Assembly (NCBI GenBank): GCA_963843365.1 | Contig: CAWJKG010000001.1 | Location: forward strand, 124,001 to 188,000 | Origin: Bog-473 sp963843365 | GTDB lineage: Bacteria > Actinomycetota > Acidimicrobiia > Acidimicrobiales > RAAP-2 | Length of the DNA stretch: 64,000 nt | Direction: 5' to 3' | Part shown: positions 47,417 through 58,405 of the stretch, piece by piece | Position numbering within the stretch: the stretch's first letter is position 1 | Layout: the number at the start of each line of letters is the position of its first letter | The notes under the pieces: model-generated | The model's input: the letters and a program-made list of their open reading frames with translations, nothing else | Database searches by the model: none | What the model was told of the DNA's origin: nothing | Made by a program: the position numbers and the translations under genes

Positions 47417-48310
47417 ATGACGATGGAGCTGCCCCGGATCCACTCGGGCAAGGTGCGTGAGCTCTACGACGCCGGCCCGGGGCGCCTCCTCATGGTCGCC
47501 TCGGACCGGGTGAGCGCGTTCGACGTGATCATGGCCGAGCCCATCAGGGACAAGGGCCGGGTCCTGACCGCCATGACCGCCTTCTGGTGCGACGACATGC
47601 GCGACGTGGCGCCGGGCAGCCAGATCACCGCCGACCCGGTGGCCATTGCGGACGCGCTCGGCGCCCCGATGCCGGCCGAGTGGGCCGGCCGGGCCGCACT
47701 GGTGCAGCGGGCCGAGATGCTCCCGATCGAGTGCATCGTGCGCGGCTATCTGGCCGGATCGGCCTTCCAGGAGTACGAGCGGTCCGGCACGGTGCACGGC
47801 ATGGCCATGCCGGGCGGGCTGCAGCTGGCCAGCCGTCTCCCGGAGCCGATCTTCACCCCGTCGACCAAGGCGACCGAGGGGCACGACCTGAACATCGACT
47901 TGGTGGCGGCGGCGGACCTCGTCGGTGCCGAGACGGCAGGCGCCGCCCGCGCCATCTGCCTGGAGCTGTACGGGCGCGCCGCCGCCCGCTGCGCCGCCGC
48001 CGGCCTCGTCCTGGCCGACACCAAGTTCGAACTTGGCTACGTCGACGGTGTCCTCTGCCTGTGCGACGAGGTGTGCACGCCCGACTCGTCGCGGATGTGG
48101 CCGGCCGATCAGGTCGTACCGGGACAGACGCCGCCGGCGTTCGACAAGCAGCCGCTGCGCGACTGGCTGGCGGCGCAGCCCTGGGATCGCACGCCGCCCC
48201 CGCCCCCGCTGCCCGACGAGGTCACCGCGGCCATGTCGGCCCGCTACGTTGCCGCCTACGAGCGTGTCACCGGGCGTGCACTGGCCGACTGGTACGGTGC
48301 CGACGCATGA
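47417..48310 (+). CDS. purC: SAICAR synthetase
   Basis: PurC (297 residues) ligates aspartate to CAIR. The ATP-binding start is HSGKVRELYDAGPGRLLMVASDRVSAFD; IECIVRGYLAGSAFQEY and STKATEGHDLNI follow. The active-site LADTKFELGYVDG is present. The length is that of the longer, SAICAR-type enzymes of actinobacteria. The stop overlaps the purS ATG by four bases. Confidence 0.97.
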   Translation: MTMELPRIHSGKVRELYDAGPGRLLMVASDRVSAFDVIMAEPIRDKGRVLTAMTAFWCDDMRDVAPGSQITADPVAIADALGAPMPAEWAGRAALVQRAEMLPIECIVRGYLAGSAFQEYERSGTVHGMAMPGGLQLASRLPEPIFTPSTKATEGHDLNIDLVAAADLVGAETAGAARAICLELYGRAAARCAAAGLVLADTKFELGYVDGVLCLCDEVCTPDSSRMWPADQVVPGQTPPAFDKQPLRDWLAAQPWDRTPPPPPLPDEVTAAMSARYVAAYERVTGRALADWYGADA

Positions 48311-48558
48311 GGTTCCGGGCCCGCGTGGAGGTGCAGCTGCGCCCCGGCATCGCCGATCCGGAGGGTGCGACGATCGAGCGGGCGCTGCCCGCCCTCGGCT
48401 TCGACAGCGTCGCGCACGTCCGGGCCGGCCGCTCCTTCAGCTTCGAGGTCGACGCCGCCGACGAGGGCGCGGCGCGTACGACGGCGACCGAGTTGGCCGA
48501 GCGGCTGCTGGCCAACCCCGTCATTGAGCAGAGTCGGCTGGAGCTCGAGGCGATCTGA
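48307..48558 (+). CDS. purS: FGAM synthase small subunit PurS
   Basis: PurS (83 residues) links PurQ and PurL into the FGAM synthase complex and channels ammonia. It has the usual alpha/beta dimer layout: ARVEVQLRPGIADPEGATIE, then GFDSVAHVRAGRSFSFE, and EQSRLELEA at the end. The ATG overlaps the purC stop; purQ follows immediately. Confidence 0.93.
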   Translation: MRFRARVEVQLRPGIADPEGATIERALPALGFDSVAHVRAGRSFSFEVDAADEGAARTTATELAERLLANPVIEQSRLELEAI

Positions 48559-49239
48559 GTGGCACCGCGCATCGGCGTCGTCGTCTTCCCGGGGAGCAAC
48601 TGCGAACACGACGTGGTACAGGGCGTCGAGGCCGCCGGCGGGACCGGTGTCCTGCTCTGGCACGGTGACGCCCGGCTGGGAGGGGTCGACGCGGTCGTGC
48701 TGCCCGGCGGCTTCGCCCACGGGGACTACCTGCGCCCCGGCGCGCTGGCCCGCTTCTCCCCCGTGATGGACGCGGTGCGGGACTTCGCCCGGTCCGGCGG
48801 CCCCGTCGTCGGGATCTGCAACGGCTTCCAGGTCCTGACCGAGGCGGGCCTGCTGCCGGGTGCCCTGCAGAAGAACGGGCACCTCCGCTTCCTCTGCCAG
48901 CCGGCGCGGCTGACCGTGACGTCCACGGCGTCGGTGCTGACGGCCGGTGCCACCGTGGGCGAGGAGCTGGTGATCCCGATCAACCACTTCTCGGGCAACT
49001 ACACGTGTGACGACGAGACGCTCCGCCGCCTGCAGGCGGAGGGCCGCATTGTGCTGCGCTACGCCGACAACCCCAACGGCTCGGTCGACGCCATCGCCGG
49101 CATCGCCAACGAGGCGGGCAACGTGGTGGGTCTGATGCCGCACCCCGAGCGGGCCAGCAACGCGCTGCTCGGCTCCGAGGACGGGCTGGTGCTGCTGCGC
49201 GCACTCGTCGGGAGTGCCTCGGCCCGCGCCGCCGCCTGA
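48559..49239 (+). CDS. purQ: FGAM synthase glutaminase subunit PurQ
   Basis: PurQ (226 residues) supplies ammonia from glutamine. The class I amidotransferase nucleophile is in VGICNGFQVL, the acid site is in GGFAHGDYLRPGALAR, and the catalytic His-Glu pair is VVGLMPHPERAS. GVVVFPGSNCEHDVV is the typical N-terminus. The GTG directly follows the purS stop. Transcription of the cluster is then interrupted by two unrelated genes before purL. Confidence 0.96.
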   Translation: MAPRIGVVVFPGSNCEHDVVQGVEAAGGTGVLLWHGDARLGGVDAVVLPGGFAHGDYLRPGALARFSPVMDAVRDFARSGGPVVGICNGFQVLTEAGLLPGALQKNGHLRFLCQPARLTVTSTASVLTAGATVGEELVIPINHFSGNYTCDDETLRRLQAEGRIVLRYADNPNGSVDAIAGIANEAGNVVGLMPHPERASNALLGSEDGLVLLRALVGSASARAAA

Positions 49240-49303
49240 CGGCGCCACCGCACTCCGCACGCGCCGGCGGTCACGCAGGTCGGCTGAGCCGCAGGCCTCC
49301 GAT

Positions 49304-49335
49304 CCTCAGGTCCTCAGGTCCTCAGGTCCTCAGGT
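49304..49335. repeat. Four tandem copies of CCTCAGGT
   Basis: Four exact eight-base units lie between purQ and the convergent small basic gene, whose stop codon falls inside the fourth copy. Confidence 0.9.
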
Positions 49336-49758
49336 CCGGGCCCGCGAGATCTCGGCCTTCTGCAGCACGGCGGCGCTCACGCCCGCCGCCCGCCAGGTCC
49401 CGTACGTGATGCCCTTGCGCTCGCCGTACGCCTTGGCCACCTTGATGAACTGCTTCTCCAAGGCGGAGAGATCCTTGACGCCGTCCACCCGCGACCGCTC
49501 GTCGAGCAGGTCCTTCTGCTCCTGCAGCAGGTGCAGGCGGGTCAGCGCGTCGGCCCCGGCCAGCTGGGTGTCGATGGCGGACAGGCGACGGTCGATGGAG
49601 GCGGGCGTGCGCTTGCGGCCCCGCTTCGGCTTGGAGGTCTCGAGCGCTTCGAGATAGTGGCGGACGGTTGCGCTCTCGGCCCGCCCACGAGCAAGAGCGG
49701 CCTTGTGGCCGCTGCTCATGGGCTTGCGAGGAGCCTGAGTCTTTCCCTTCGGAGGCAT
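49330..49758 (-). CDS. Conserved basic protein (142 aa), possibly nucleic-acid binding
   Basis: This 142-residue, strongly basic protein resembles a conserved actinobacterial family. The N-terminus is Lys/Pro-rich (MPPKGKTQAPRKPMSSGHK), with HKAALARGRAESATVRHYLE and KPKRGRKRTP, then a helical region (RLSAIDTQLAGADALTRL, QEQKDLLDERS). The C-terminus ends YGTWRAAGVSAAVL, like a small DNA-associated module. Binding to nucleic acid is an inference from charge. It is leaderless and breaks the purine cluster in the opposite direction. Confidence 0.65.
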   Translation of the reverse strand: MPPKGKTQAPRKPMSSGHKAALARGRAESATVRHYLEALETSKPKRGRKRTPASIDRRLSAIDTQLAGADALTRLHLLQEQKDLLDERSRVDGVKDLSALEKQFIKVAKAYGERKGITYGTWRAAGVSAAVLQKAEISRART

Positions 49759-49770
49759 GCGTCCATTGTG
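49759..49770 (-). promoter_or_regulatory. Leaderless promoter, CACAAT then 6 nt to ATG
   Basis: On the minus strand CACAAT is followed by GGACGC and the ATG at 49758. Confidence 0.4.
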
Positions 49771-49954
49771 CCGTATGCCGCGGGCCGGTTTGCCTCAATT
49801 CGACGACTTTTCCTTAGATCGTCGCGCCGACCCCCATTTCGTCTGCGACGCGCTGCCTTTTTTCCAATTTCACGCGTCCGTGTACGCGCATCTTCGCAAT
49901 CGTGCGGGACCCAAATGCGCGGCGACGCGTCAGGCCATTTCGTCCCCGGGGCGT

Positions 49955-49966
49955 TACCCTGCAGCG
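49955..49966 (+). promoter_or_regulatory. Leaderless promoter, TACCCT then 6 nt to GTG
   Basis: TACCCT (49955-49960) lies six bases before the GTG at 49967; the same box serves the gene at 23013. Confidence 0.5.
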
Positions 49967-50407
49967 GTGCCGACGACCGCTGCTACCCCGGTGTCGACAC
50001 GCAGCCGGCACGCCATGGCCGGCCTCCTGCTGGCGGCGGCGCTCCTCATCATCGGCTACTGGCTGGCCTGGCTCCTCCATCGCTCCCTCGTCGCCTCGGA
50101 GTCGGGCGCGGCATACACCCAGTTCGAGGACGCGTTCCCCCTGGCCGACGGCTGGCTCGCCCTCTGCCTGGTTGCCGCCGCCTTCTGCCTCTGGACGGCG
50201 CGGCGGGCGGCGTTGTTCTGGCTCCTCGCCGGCGGCGGGGCCGGGCTCTACCTCTTCGCCATGGACGTGCTCTACGACCTGCAGCACGGTGTCTGGGGGA
50301 AGGGCGCCAACGGTGGGATGGAGCTCGTCATCAATGTGGTGACGCTCGCCCTGTCGCTGTTCGTCCTCCGTTGGACGTGGGTCCGGCGCGAGGCCCTGCT
50401 GGCATGA
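49967..50407 (+). CDS. Four-helix membrane protein of unknown function
   Basis: This 146-residue protein has about four membrane segments: GLLLAAALLIIGYWLAWLL, GWLALCLVAAAFCLWTA, ALFWLLAGGGAGLYLFAM and LVINVVTLALSLFVLRWTW. The YDLQHGVWGKGANGG loop lies between helices 3 and 4. It belongs to no family I can name. The start is decided by the leaderless promoter; the open frame extends 70 codons further upstream without support. It precedes purL by 162 bases. Confidence 0.7.
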   Translation: MPTTAATPVSTRSRHAMAGLLLAAALLIIGYWLAWLLHRSLVASESGAAYTQFEDAFPLADGWLALCLVAAAFCLWTARRAALFWLLAGGGAGLYLFAMDVLYDLQHGVWGKGANGGMELVINVVTLALSLFVLRWTWVRREALLA

Positions 50408-50569
50408 GGCGGCAATGGCCGGCGGCCGGGTGCGCCAATTCGGCTTCGATCGCACGACGTCTCCGGACCTGACGCGTCCCGAAGTCGCGGCCTGGCGCGA
50501 CCGAGGTCGTTGACTGCCGCGGTGTGCCGCCCCGGGAGCCCGGCGCGGGCCTCTATCGTGGAGGGCACC

Positions 50570-52846
<2,277 letters not shown>

Positions 52847-52877
52847 CGGCGCAGGCCTGTGCGAGAATGGGCGGCGC

Positions 52878-54318
52878 GTGAAGGAAGCCTGCGGTGTCTT
52901 CGGGGTCTACGCGCCCGGAATGAGGGTGGCCAACCTCACGTTCGACGGTCTCTTCGCCCTGCAGCACCGCGGGCAGGAGTCCGCCGGCATGGCCGTCAGC
53001 GACGGCGACACGGTCACCGTCGTCAAGGACATGGGCCTCGTGGCCACCGTCTTCGACGAGCGCACCCTCTCGGGCCTGCAGGGCCACCTCGCCATCGGCC
53101 ACACGCGCTACTCCACCCACGGCTCGTCCGACTGGGCCGGCGCGCAGCCGGTCTACCGCCCGGTGGGCCGCGCCGGATTCGCGCTGGGCCACAACGGCAA
53201 CCTCACGAACACGGCGGCGCTGGCCGAGAAGGTCGGGATGCTGCCGGGCTCCATCGCCACCGACAGCGACGTCGTGGCCGAGCTGCTGATGCACGCGTTC
53301 CCCGAAACCGAGGACCTCTCGACGGCGCTGCAGGCCGTCCTGCCCATCCTCGAAGGGGCGTACTCCTTCGTCCTCATGAGCTCCGAGCGCCTGTTCGGCG
53401 TGCGCGACCCCTACGGATTCCGCCCGCTGTGCCTCGGGCGCCTGGGGCCGGCGGAGGCACCCGAGGGGTGGGTGCTCGCCTCCGAGACCCCCGCCCTCAG
53501 CGTCATCGGCGCCACCTTCGTGCGCGAGATCGCGCCCGGCGAAATGATCGTGATCGACGCCGACGGGCCCACGAGCCTCGAGGTCCCGTGGCTGCGCGAG
53601 GTGGAACCGCGCCTGTGCATCTTCGAGTTCGCCTACATCGCCCGTCCCGACAGCAGGCTGTACGGGCGCGAGGTCCACGAGACCCGCTGTCGCATGGGCG
53701 AGCTGCTGGCCATCCAGGCGCCGGCCGAGGCCGACATGGTGATGGGCGTGCCCGAGTCGGGGGTGCCCGCCGCCGAGGGATTCGCGGGGCGAGCGGCATC
53801 CCCTATGGCCAGGGCCTGGTCAAGAACCGCTACATCGGCCGCTCCTTCATCGCACCCGGTCAGCAGGAGCGGACCGACGCCGTGCGGCGCAAGCTCAACC
53901 CGCTCACGGACGCCATCGCCGGCAAGCGGCTCGTCGTGGTGGACGACTCCATCGTGCGTGGCACGACGCAGCGCTCCGTCATCCGCATGCTGCGCGAGGC
54001 CGGCGCGGCCGAGGTGCACCTGCGCATCTCCTCGCCGCCGTGGCGCTGGCCCTGCTTCTACGGGATCGACACGCCGTCGCACGAGGAGCTGCTGGCGACC
54101 GACCACACCGTTGAGGACATGGCGCGGATACTCGGCGCCGACTCACTGGCCTACATCACCATCGGCAACCTCAAGGCGGCCATCGGGGCCGACGGCGGGT
54201 TCTGCGACGCCTGCTTCACCGGGGACTACCCGACCCCCGTCCCCGCGGCGTCCGTCACGCTCCGGCGGCCCGAGCGGGTGGCCGTCACGGCCCACCAGGG
54301 CGCGCTCCCGGGGTGTGA
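52878..54318 (+). CDS. purF: Amidophosphoribosyltransferase PurF, two frame breaks
   Basis: PurF starts purine synthesis from PRPP and glutamine. The N-terminal nucleophile is in MKEACGVFGVY, implying removal of four residues. GHNGNLTN and ATDSDVVAELL follow. The PRPP site is VVVDDSIVRGTTQRS. Cysteines in LCIFEFAYIARPDS, PCFYGIDTP and FCDACFTGDYP fit the 4Fe-4S Bacillus-type enzyme. A missing G at 53786-53789 and a break in CCCGGGG (54307-54313) disturb the frame; the second is inferred because it yields a stop overlapping the purM GTG (GTGA), as between neighbours. GTG start. Confidence 0.92.
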
Positions 54319-55346
54319 ACCTCGTGGACGAGGGCGGCGGCGCCACCTACGCCGGCGCCGGCGTCGACATCAACGCCGGCGACGCCGCCGTGGAGCGCCT
54401 GCGTGGCCTGGTGCAGGGCATCGGCGGCTTCGGCGGGCAGTTCCCGCTCGACCTCGGGCGCTTCCCCCATCCGGTGCTGGTGGCGTCGACCGACGGGGTC
54501 GGCACCAAAATGGTGATCGCCCGCGACACCGGCCGCTACGACACCGTGGGCATCGATCTCGTTGCGATGTGCGTGGACGATCTCGTGTGCGTCGGGGCCG
54601 AGCCGCTGTTCATGCTCGACTACATCGCCACCGGGAAGGTCGATCCGGACCAGGTGGCCACCGTGGTGGCGGGGGTGCACGAGGGCTGCCGCCAGGCCGG
54701 CTGCGCGCTGATCGGCGGGGAGACCGCCGAGCACGCCGGCGTCATGCCGCCCGACGAGCTCGACCTGGCCGGCTTCGCCGTCGGCGTCGTGGAGGAGGGG
54801 ACCCAGCTCGGCCCAGACCGGGTGCGGGCCGGCGACGCCGTGGTCGGGCTGCCCTCACCGGGCCTGCGCTCCAACGGCTACACCCTGGCGCGCCACGTCC
54901 TGTTCGAGCGGGCCGGCCGAGCGCTGCAGGACCCCGCCTGGGAGGGCGCCACCCACAGCGTGGCCGACGAGCTGCTGCGGCCGTCGGTCATCTACACCCC
55001 GGCCGTGCTGGCGCTGCGGGCGGCCCTCGGCGAGGCCTTCCACGCCTGCGCGCACATCACCGGAGGGGGGATCGTGGGGAACCTGCCCCGGGCGCTCCCC
55101 GAAGGCCTCGGCGCGGTGCTGACGCGCGCCGCCTGGCGGGAGCCGCCGGTGTTCGCGGAGATCCAGCGGCTGGGCTGGGTGGTCGAGGAGGAGATGGACC
55201 GGGTCTTCAACCGCGGCATCGGCATGGCGCTGGTGCTCGACGCCGGCTCCGCCGACGCCGCGTTGGACGTCCTGGCCCGGGCGGGCCAGGACGCGTCCGT
55301 CATCGGCGAGGTCGTGGCCGACACGCCGGGGGTCCGGTACCGGTGA
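54315..55346 (+). CDS. purM: AIR synthetase PurM
   Basis: PurM (343 residues) closes the imidazole ring to give AIR. TYAGAGVDINAGDAAVERL opens it, with VLVASTDGVGTKMVIA, GGETAEHAGVM and NGYTLARHVLF. The C-terminus has HITGGGIVGNLPRAL and FNRGIGMALVL. The GTG start overlaps the purF stop as inferred; its stop overlaps the pyrE GTG. Confidence 0.96.
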   Translation: MNLVDEGGGATYAGAGVDINAGDAAVERLRGLVQGIGGFGGQFPLDLGRFPHPVLVASTDGVGTKMVIARDTGRYDTVGIDLVAMCVDDLVCVGAEPLFMLDYIATGKVDPDQVATVVAGVHEGCRQAGCALIGGETAEHAGVMPPDELDLAGFAVGVVEEGTQLGPDRVRAGDAVVGLPSPGLRSNGYTLARHVLFERAGRALQDPAWEGATHSVADELLRPSVIYTPAVLALRAALGEAFHACAHITGGGIVGNLPRALPEGLGAVLTRAAWREPPVFAEIQRLGWVVEEEMDRVFNRGIGMALVLDAGSADAALDVLARAGQDASVIGEVVADTPGVRYR

Positions 55347-55903
55347 CGGCCGACGAGGGCGTGGCCGCACTGCGCGACCACCTGGTGGCCCATGCGGTCA
55401 AGACGGGCGACTTCACGCTCAAGTCCGGTCGCAAGAGCACCTGGTTCATCGACTCCAAGCAGACCGTCTGCCGTCCCGAGGCCATGGTGCTGGTGGCGGA
55501 CGCCGTACTGGCGGTGACGCCGCCCGAGGCCACGGCCATCGGCGGGCTGACCATGGGTGCGGATCCCGTCGCCTTCGTGACCGCGGGCGTGGCCGCCACC
55601 CGGGGACGGGCACTCAAGGCCTTCAGCGTGCGCAAAGAGGCGAAGGACCACGGCGGCGGCGGACGCATCGCCGGCGCGCTCGACCCCGGCGACAAGGTCG
55701 TGGTCACCGAGGACACGGTGACGCGCGGCACGTCGCTCCTCGACGCCGCCCACGCCGTGCAGGACGCGGGCGCCGAGGTCGTGCTGCTCGTCGCCGTGGT
55801 GGACCGCGGCGGCACGGCCGAGGCGATGGCGGCGGCGGAGGGCCTTCCCTTCCGGGCCATCCTCACCGCCCCCGATCTCGGGTTTCCCTTCGAGGGGGCT
55901 TAG
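55343..55903 (+). CDS. pyrE: Orotate phosphoribosyltransferase
   Basis: PyrE (186 residues) attaches orotate to PRPP in pyrimidine synthesis. The PRPP motif is VVVTEDTVTRGTSLLDAA, FSVRKEAKDHGGGGRI forms the catalytic loop, and the N-terminus has GDFTLKSGRKSTWFIDSK. The GTG overlaps the purM stop. It converges with the cyclase gene, overlapping by four bases (TAG/TAA). A pyrimidine gene at the end of a purine cluster is notable but not unknown. Confidence 0.94.
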   Translation: MTADEGVAALRDHLVAHAVKTGDFTLKSGRKSTWFIDSKQTVCRPEAMVLVADAVLAVTPPEATAIGGLTMGADPVAFVTAGVAATRGRALKAFSVRKEAKDHGGGGRIAGALDPGDKVVVTEDTVTRGTSLLDAAHAVQDAGAEVVLLVAVVDRGGTAEAMAAAEGLPFRAILTAPDLGFPFEGA

Positions 55904-56808
55904 AACAACGCGACCGGGTTGACCGGTGACGCCGTCCCGCGGCGCAGCACGAGCGGGGCCACGGTGAGCAGGAACTCCCAGCGCGACTCTTCGGCACAGG
56001 CAGCAGCGAGATCGTCGAGATCGAGGTTGTCGAGCAGGTGCACGCCCATCGCCACAATGACCACGGTGTGGATCGGCATGGCGACGCCGTCGACGCGCGA
56101 GGGCAGCACGTCGGACACCCCGTCGCCCCCGAGCGCGGCCACGTCGCGGCGGCGCAGCCACGGGAGACACGATGCGTCGAGGCCGGCCGCCAGGCGCCCG
56201 GCGTCCCAGGGGCCGTGGGCGCGGCGCCAGGACCAGCGCCCGGTCCGCACCAGCAGGGCGTCGCCCGGGCGCACCTCGAGTCCCGCCCGCTCCTCGGCCG
56301 TCTCGAGGTCCTCGGGGAAGATGGGGGTGCCGGGCTCGAGCGACTCCACGCCGTGCAGCGCGGGAATGTCGAGCAGCACCCCCCGGGTGACGATGCCGTG
56401 GCGCAGCCGGTGGATGCCGAGTTTGGTGGCCCCGTGGGCCGTCACCGTCTCGGCCGGGTAGCCGTTGAAGAGCTTCCCTTCGTGGAAGATGTGGCACAGC
56501 GCGTCGAGGTGACTGGTGGCGAAGCCGTGCGGTGCAAGGGCGAAGTAGTCGGCGCCCATGCCCTCCGTCGCCGTCCCCGTCATGTGGTGCGCCACCGGGG
56601 CGGGATTGTCGGCGGCGGCCACGGTATCGAGGGGACGGGCGCACGAGACGGTCCGGCCGGCGCGCACGGTCGTCGCCGCCGCCGCCGTGACCTCGGGGGT
56701 GATGAGGTTGAGGGCTCCCAGCTGGTCCTCGTCGCCCCAGCGTCCCCAGTTGGAGAGGGACCGGTGGAAGTCCAGGACGTCGGCGGCTGCCATGGGGGCG
56801 CGGGGCAC
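55900..56808 (-). CDS. Cyclase-family (KynB-like) metal hydrolase
   Basis: This 302-residue protein belongs to the putative cyclase family (Pfam PF04199), which includes kynurenine formamidase. The metal-binding SHLDALCHIFHEGKLFNG shows the HxDxxxH pattern. NWGRWGDEDQLGALNLIT and LRPGDALLVRTGRW-like elements are typical. Actinobacterial members often act in isatin or lactone hydrolysis; the substrate is not assigned. The leaderless GTG at 56808 is preferred to an internal ATG six codons in. It is divergent from the Ddn-like gene. Confidence 0.86.
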   Translation of the reverse strand: MPRAPMAAADVLDFHRSLSNWGRWGDEDQLGALNLITPEVTAAAATTVRAGRTVSCARPLDTVAAADNPAPVAHHMTGTATEGMGADYFALAPHGFATSHLDALCHIFHEGKLFNGYPAETVTAHGATKLGIHRLRHGIVTRGVLLDIPALHGVESLEPGTPIFPEDLETAEERAGLEVRPGDALLVRTGRWSWRRAHGPWDAGRLAAGLDASCLPWLRRRDVAALGGDGVSDVLPSRVDGVAMPIHTVVIVAMGVHLLDNLDLDDLAAACAEESRWEFLLTVAPLVLRRGTASPVNPVALF

Positions 56809-56820
56809 GGTCGGACAGTA
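56809..56820 (-). promoter_or_regulatory. Leaderless promoter, TACTGT then 6 nt to GTG
   Basis: On the minus strand TACTGT is followed by CCGACC and the GTG at 56808. Confidence 0.5.
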
Positions 56821-56832
56821 GCGCCGAGGCCC

Positions 56833-56844
56833 TACGATCGCTCC
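56833..56844 (+). promoter_or_regulatory. Leaderless promoter, TACGAT then 6 nt to ATG
   Basis: TACGAT is followed by CGCTCC and the ATG at 56845. With the opposing box it makes a 36-base region holding two divergent -10 elements. Confidence 0.5.
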
Positions 56845-57297
56845 ATGACGACACTCCAAGGTGACTACGAGCCGAGCCCGTCCGACTGGGTGCGCGACCA
56901 GGTGGCCGAATACGAGGCCTCGGGCGGGCAGCGCGCCAACACGCTCATGGACACGGGCATGCCGATCATCGTCGTGACGACGAGGGGCGCCAAGAGCGGC
57001 AAGGTGCGCAAGACACCGGTCATGCGGGTGGAGCACGACGGCGAGTACGCACTGGTGGCGTCCAAGGGCGGGGCGCCCGAGCAGCCCGAGTGGTACTACA
57101 ACCTCGAGGCGCACCCCGACGAGGTGCTGCTGCAGGACGGGCCCGCGCCCTTCGCCGTGACGGTGCGCGAGGTCAGCGGCGACGAGAAGGCGACGTGGTG
57201 GGCGCGCGCCGTGGCCGCCTATCCGCCCTACGCCGAGTACCAGGAGAAGACGGACCGGCAGATCCCCGTCTTCGTCGCCCACCCCAAGGGCGCCTGA
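56845..57297 (+). CDS. Ddn-like deazaflavin (F420)-dependent nitroreductase-family protein
   Basis: This 150-residue protein is of the F420-dependent nitroreductase (Ddn) family. VVTTRGAKSGKVRKTPVMRVEHDGEY is the F420-contacting segment, followed by ALVASKGGAPEQPEWYYNLEAHP, the standard family run. Such proteins reduce quinones or nitro compounds with F420H2. The C-terminus has YAEYQEKTDRQIPVFVAHP. It is leaderless. Confidence 0.9.
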   Translation: MTTLQGDYEPSPSDWVRDQVAEYEASGGQRANTLMDTGMPIIVVTTRGAKSGKVRKTPVMRVEHDGEYALVASKGGAPEQPEWYYNLEAHPDEVLLQDGPAPFAVTVREVSGDEKATWWARAVAAYPPYAEYQEKTDRQIPVFVAHPKGA

Positions 57298-57322
57298 GCG
57301 GCCGGGCGCGGCACGGCGGCGC

Positions 57323-58405
57323 TCAACGGGCGTCGGCGAAGGCCTGCACCACGGCGGCGCGCCACGGCACGAGGAAGTCCTCGTTCTCGTGGGGCGTCTT
57401 GCCCAGGCGGACCAGGACGAGATCGAGCGCCGGGCACAGGGTGATCGTCTGGCCCTCGTAGCCCGAGGCGCGGAAGGTGCCGAGCGGGTTGAGGGTCTCG
57501 AGCGTCTCGCCGCGCACGCCCAGCCAGTGCGCGCCGTAGGGGCTCGGGTCCGCCGGGTCGTCGATCGACACCATGGTGCGGCCGTAGTCGACCCAGCCGG
57601 CCGGGAGCACGCGGACACCGTCCCAGACACCGTCGCGCAGGTAGAGGAGTCCGAAGCGGGCGTAGTCGCGCCCGCACATGCGGAGGAACGAGGAGGCCAC
57701 CCAGGTGCCGGCCTCGTCGAGCTCGGGATCGGCGCTCGTCATGCCGAGCGGTCCGAAGAGGCGTCCGTGCAGGAAGCGGGCATAGCTCTCCCCGGGTCCC
57801 ACCGTGCGGGCCACCACCCCCGAAATGACGTTCGAGGTCCCCGACGAGTAGGAGAACCGCGTGCCGGGCGGTGCCGCCAGCGGGCGGTCGGCGGCGAAGT
57901 GCGCCATGTCGGATCGGCCGGCGCCGAAGAGCATTTCGATCACGTCGGACCCGGTTCCATCGACGTAGTCCTCTGTGAAGTCGAGTCCGTCGCGCATGGC
58001 GAGGAGCTGGCGCAGCGTGATGGCGTGCCGCGGATCGTCCGGCGCGGCCCACTCGGGGACGGGGGCGGGGGCGTCGAGGTCGAGCCGCCCGTCCCCGACC
58101 AGCAGGCCGACCACGGCGTGCAGCACCGACTTGGCGATGGACCAGCTGAGGAGCGGCGTGGCGGCCGTCACCGGCGTGGACGGGCGGTCGAAGTGCTCCA
58201 GCGCGCCCTGGTAGCGCTCGACGACCAGCCGTCCACGGTGGACGACGAGGACGGCGAACGTCTCGGCCATCGGGCCGTCGGGGTCGAGGACCTCGTCGAT
58301 GAGGGGGGCGAGGTCGACGGCGCGGTCGAGCTCGCCCACCGGCCAGTCCCCGGTCGGCCAGTCCACCCCGGTGGGTTGGTGCGGCAGCGGGACGAGACCG
58401 CTCAC
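57323..58405 (-). CDS. Beta-lactamase/esterase-family serine hydrolase
   Basis: This 360-residue class C-type serine hydrolase (CubicO-like) shows the SxxK nucleophile as SIAK (S89, K92) in LLSWSIAKSVLHAVVG and the tyrosine partner Y186 in RFSYSSGTSNV. HAITLRQLLAMRDGLDF is family-typical. Without a signal peptide it is more likely an esterase or lactonase than a penicillin-degrading enzyme. The GTG overlaps the upstream hydrolase stop (GTGA), so it is last in a four-gene minus-strand set. Confidence 0.88.
   Translation of the reverse strand: MSGLVPLPHQPTGVDWPTGDWPVGELDRAVDLAPLIDEVLDPDGPMAETFAVLVVHRGRLVVERYQGALEHFDRPSTPVTAATPLLSWSIAKSVLHAVVGLLVGDGRLDLDAPAPVPEWAAPDDPRHAITLRQLLAMRDGLDFTEDYVDGTGSDVIEMLFGAGRSDMAHFAADRPLAAPPGTRFSYSSGTSNVISGVVARTVGPGESYARFLHGRLFGPLGMTSADPELDEAGTWVASSFLRMCGRDYARFGLLYLRDGVWDGVRVLPAGWVDYGRTMVSIDDPADPSPYGAHWLGVRGETLETLNPLGTFRASGYEGQTITLCPALDLVLVRLGKTPHENEDFLVPWRAAVVQAFADAR

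Noticed and set aside
49304..49335. CCTCAGGT array as a CRISPR
   Set aside because: Only four eight-base units without spacers.
57323..58405. Serine hydrolase as an antibiotic-resistance beta-lactamase
   Set aside because: No signal peptide, and an operon with catabolic enzymes; SxxK and Tyr motifs are equally those of esterases.
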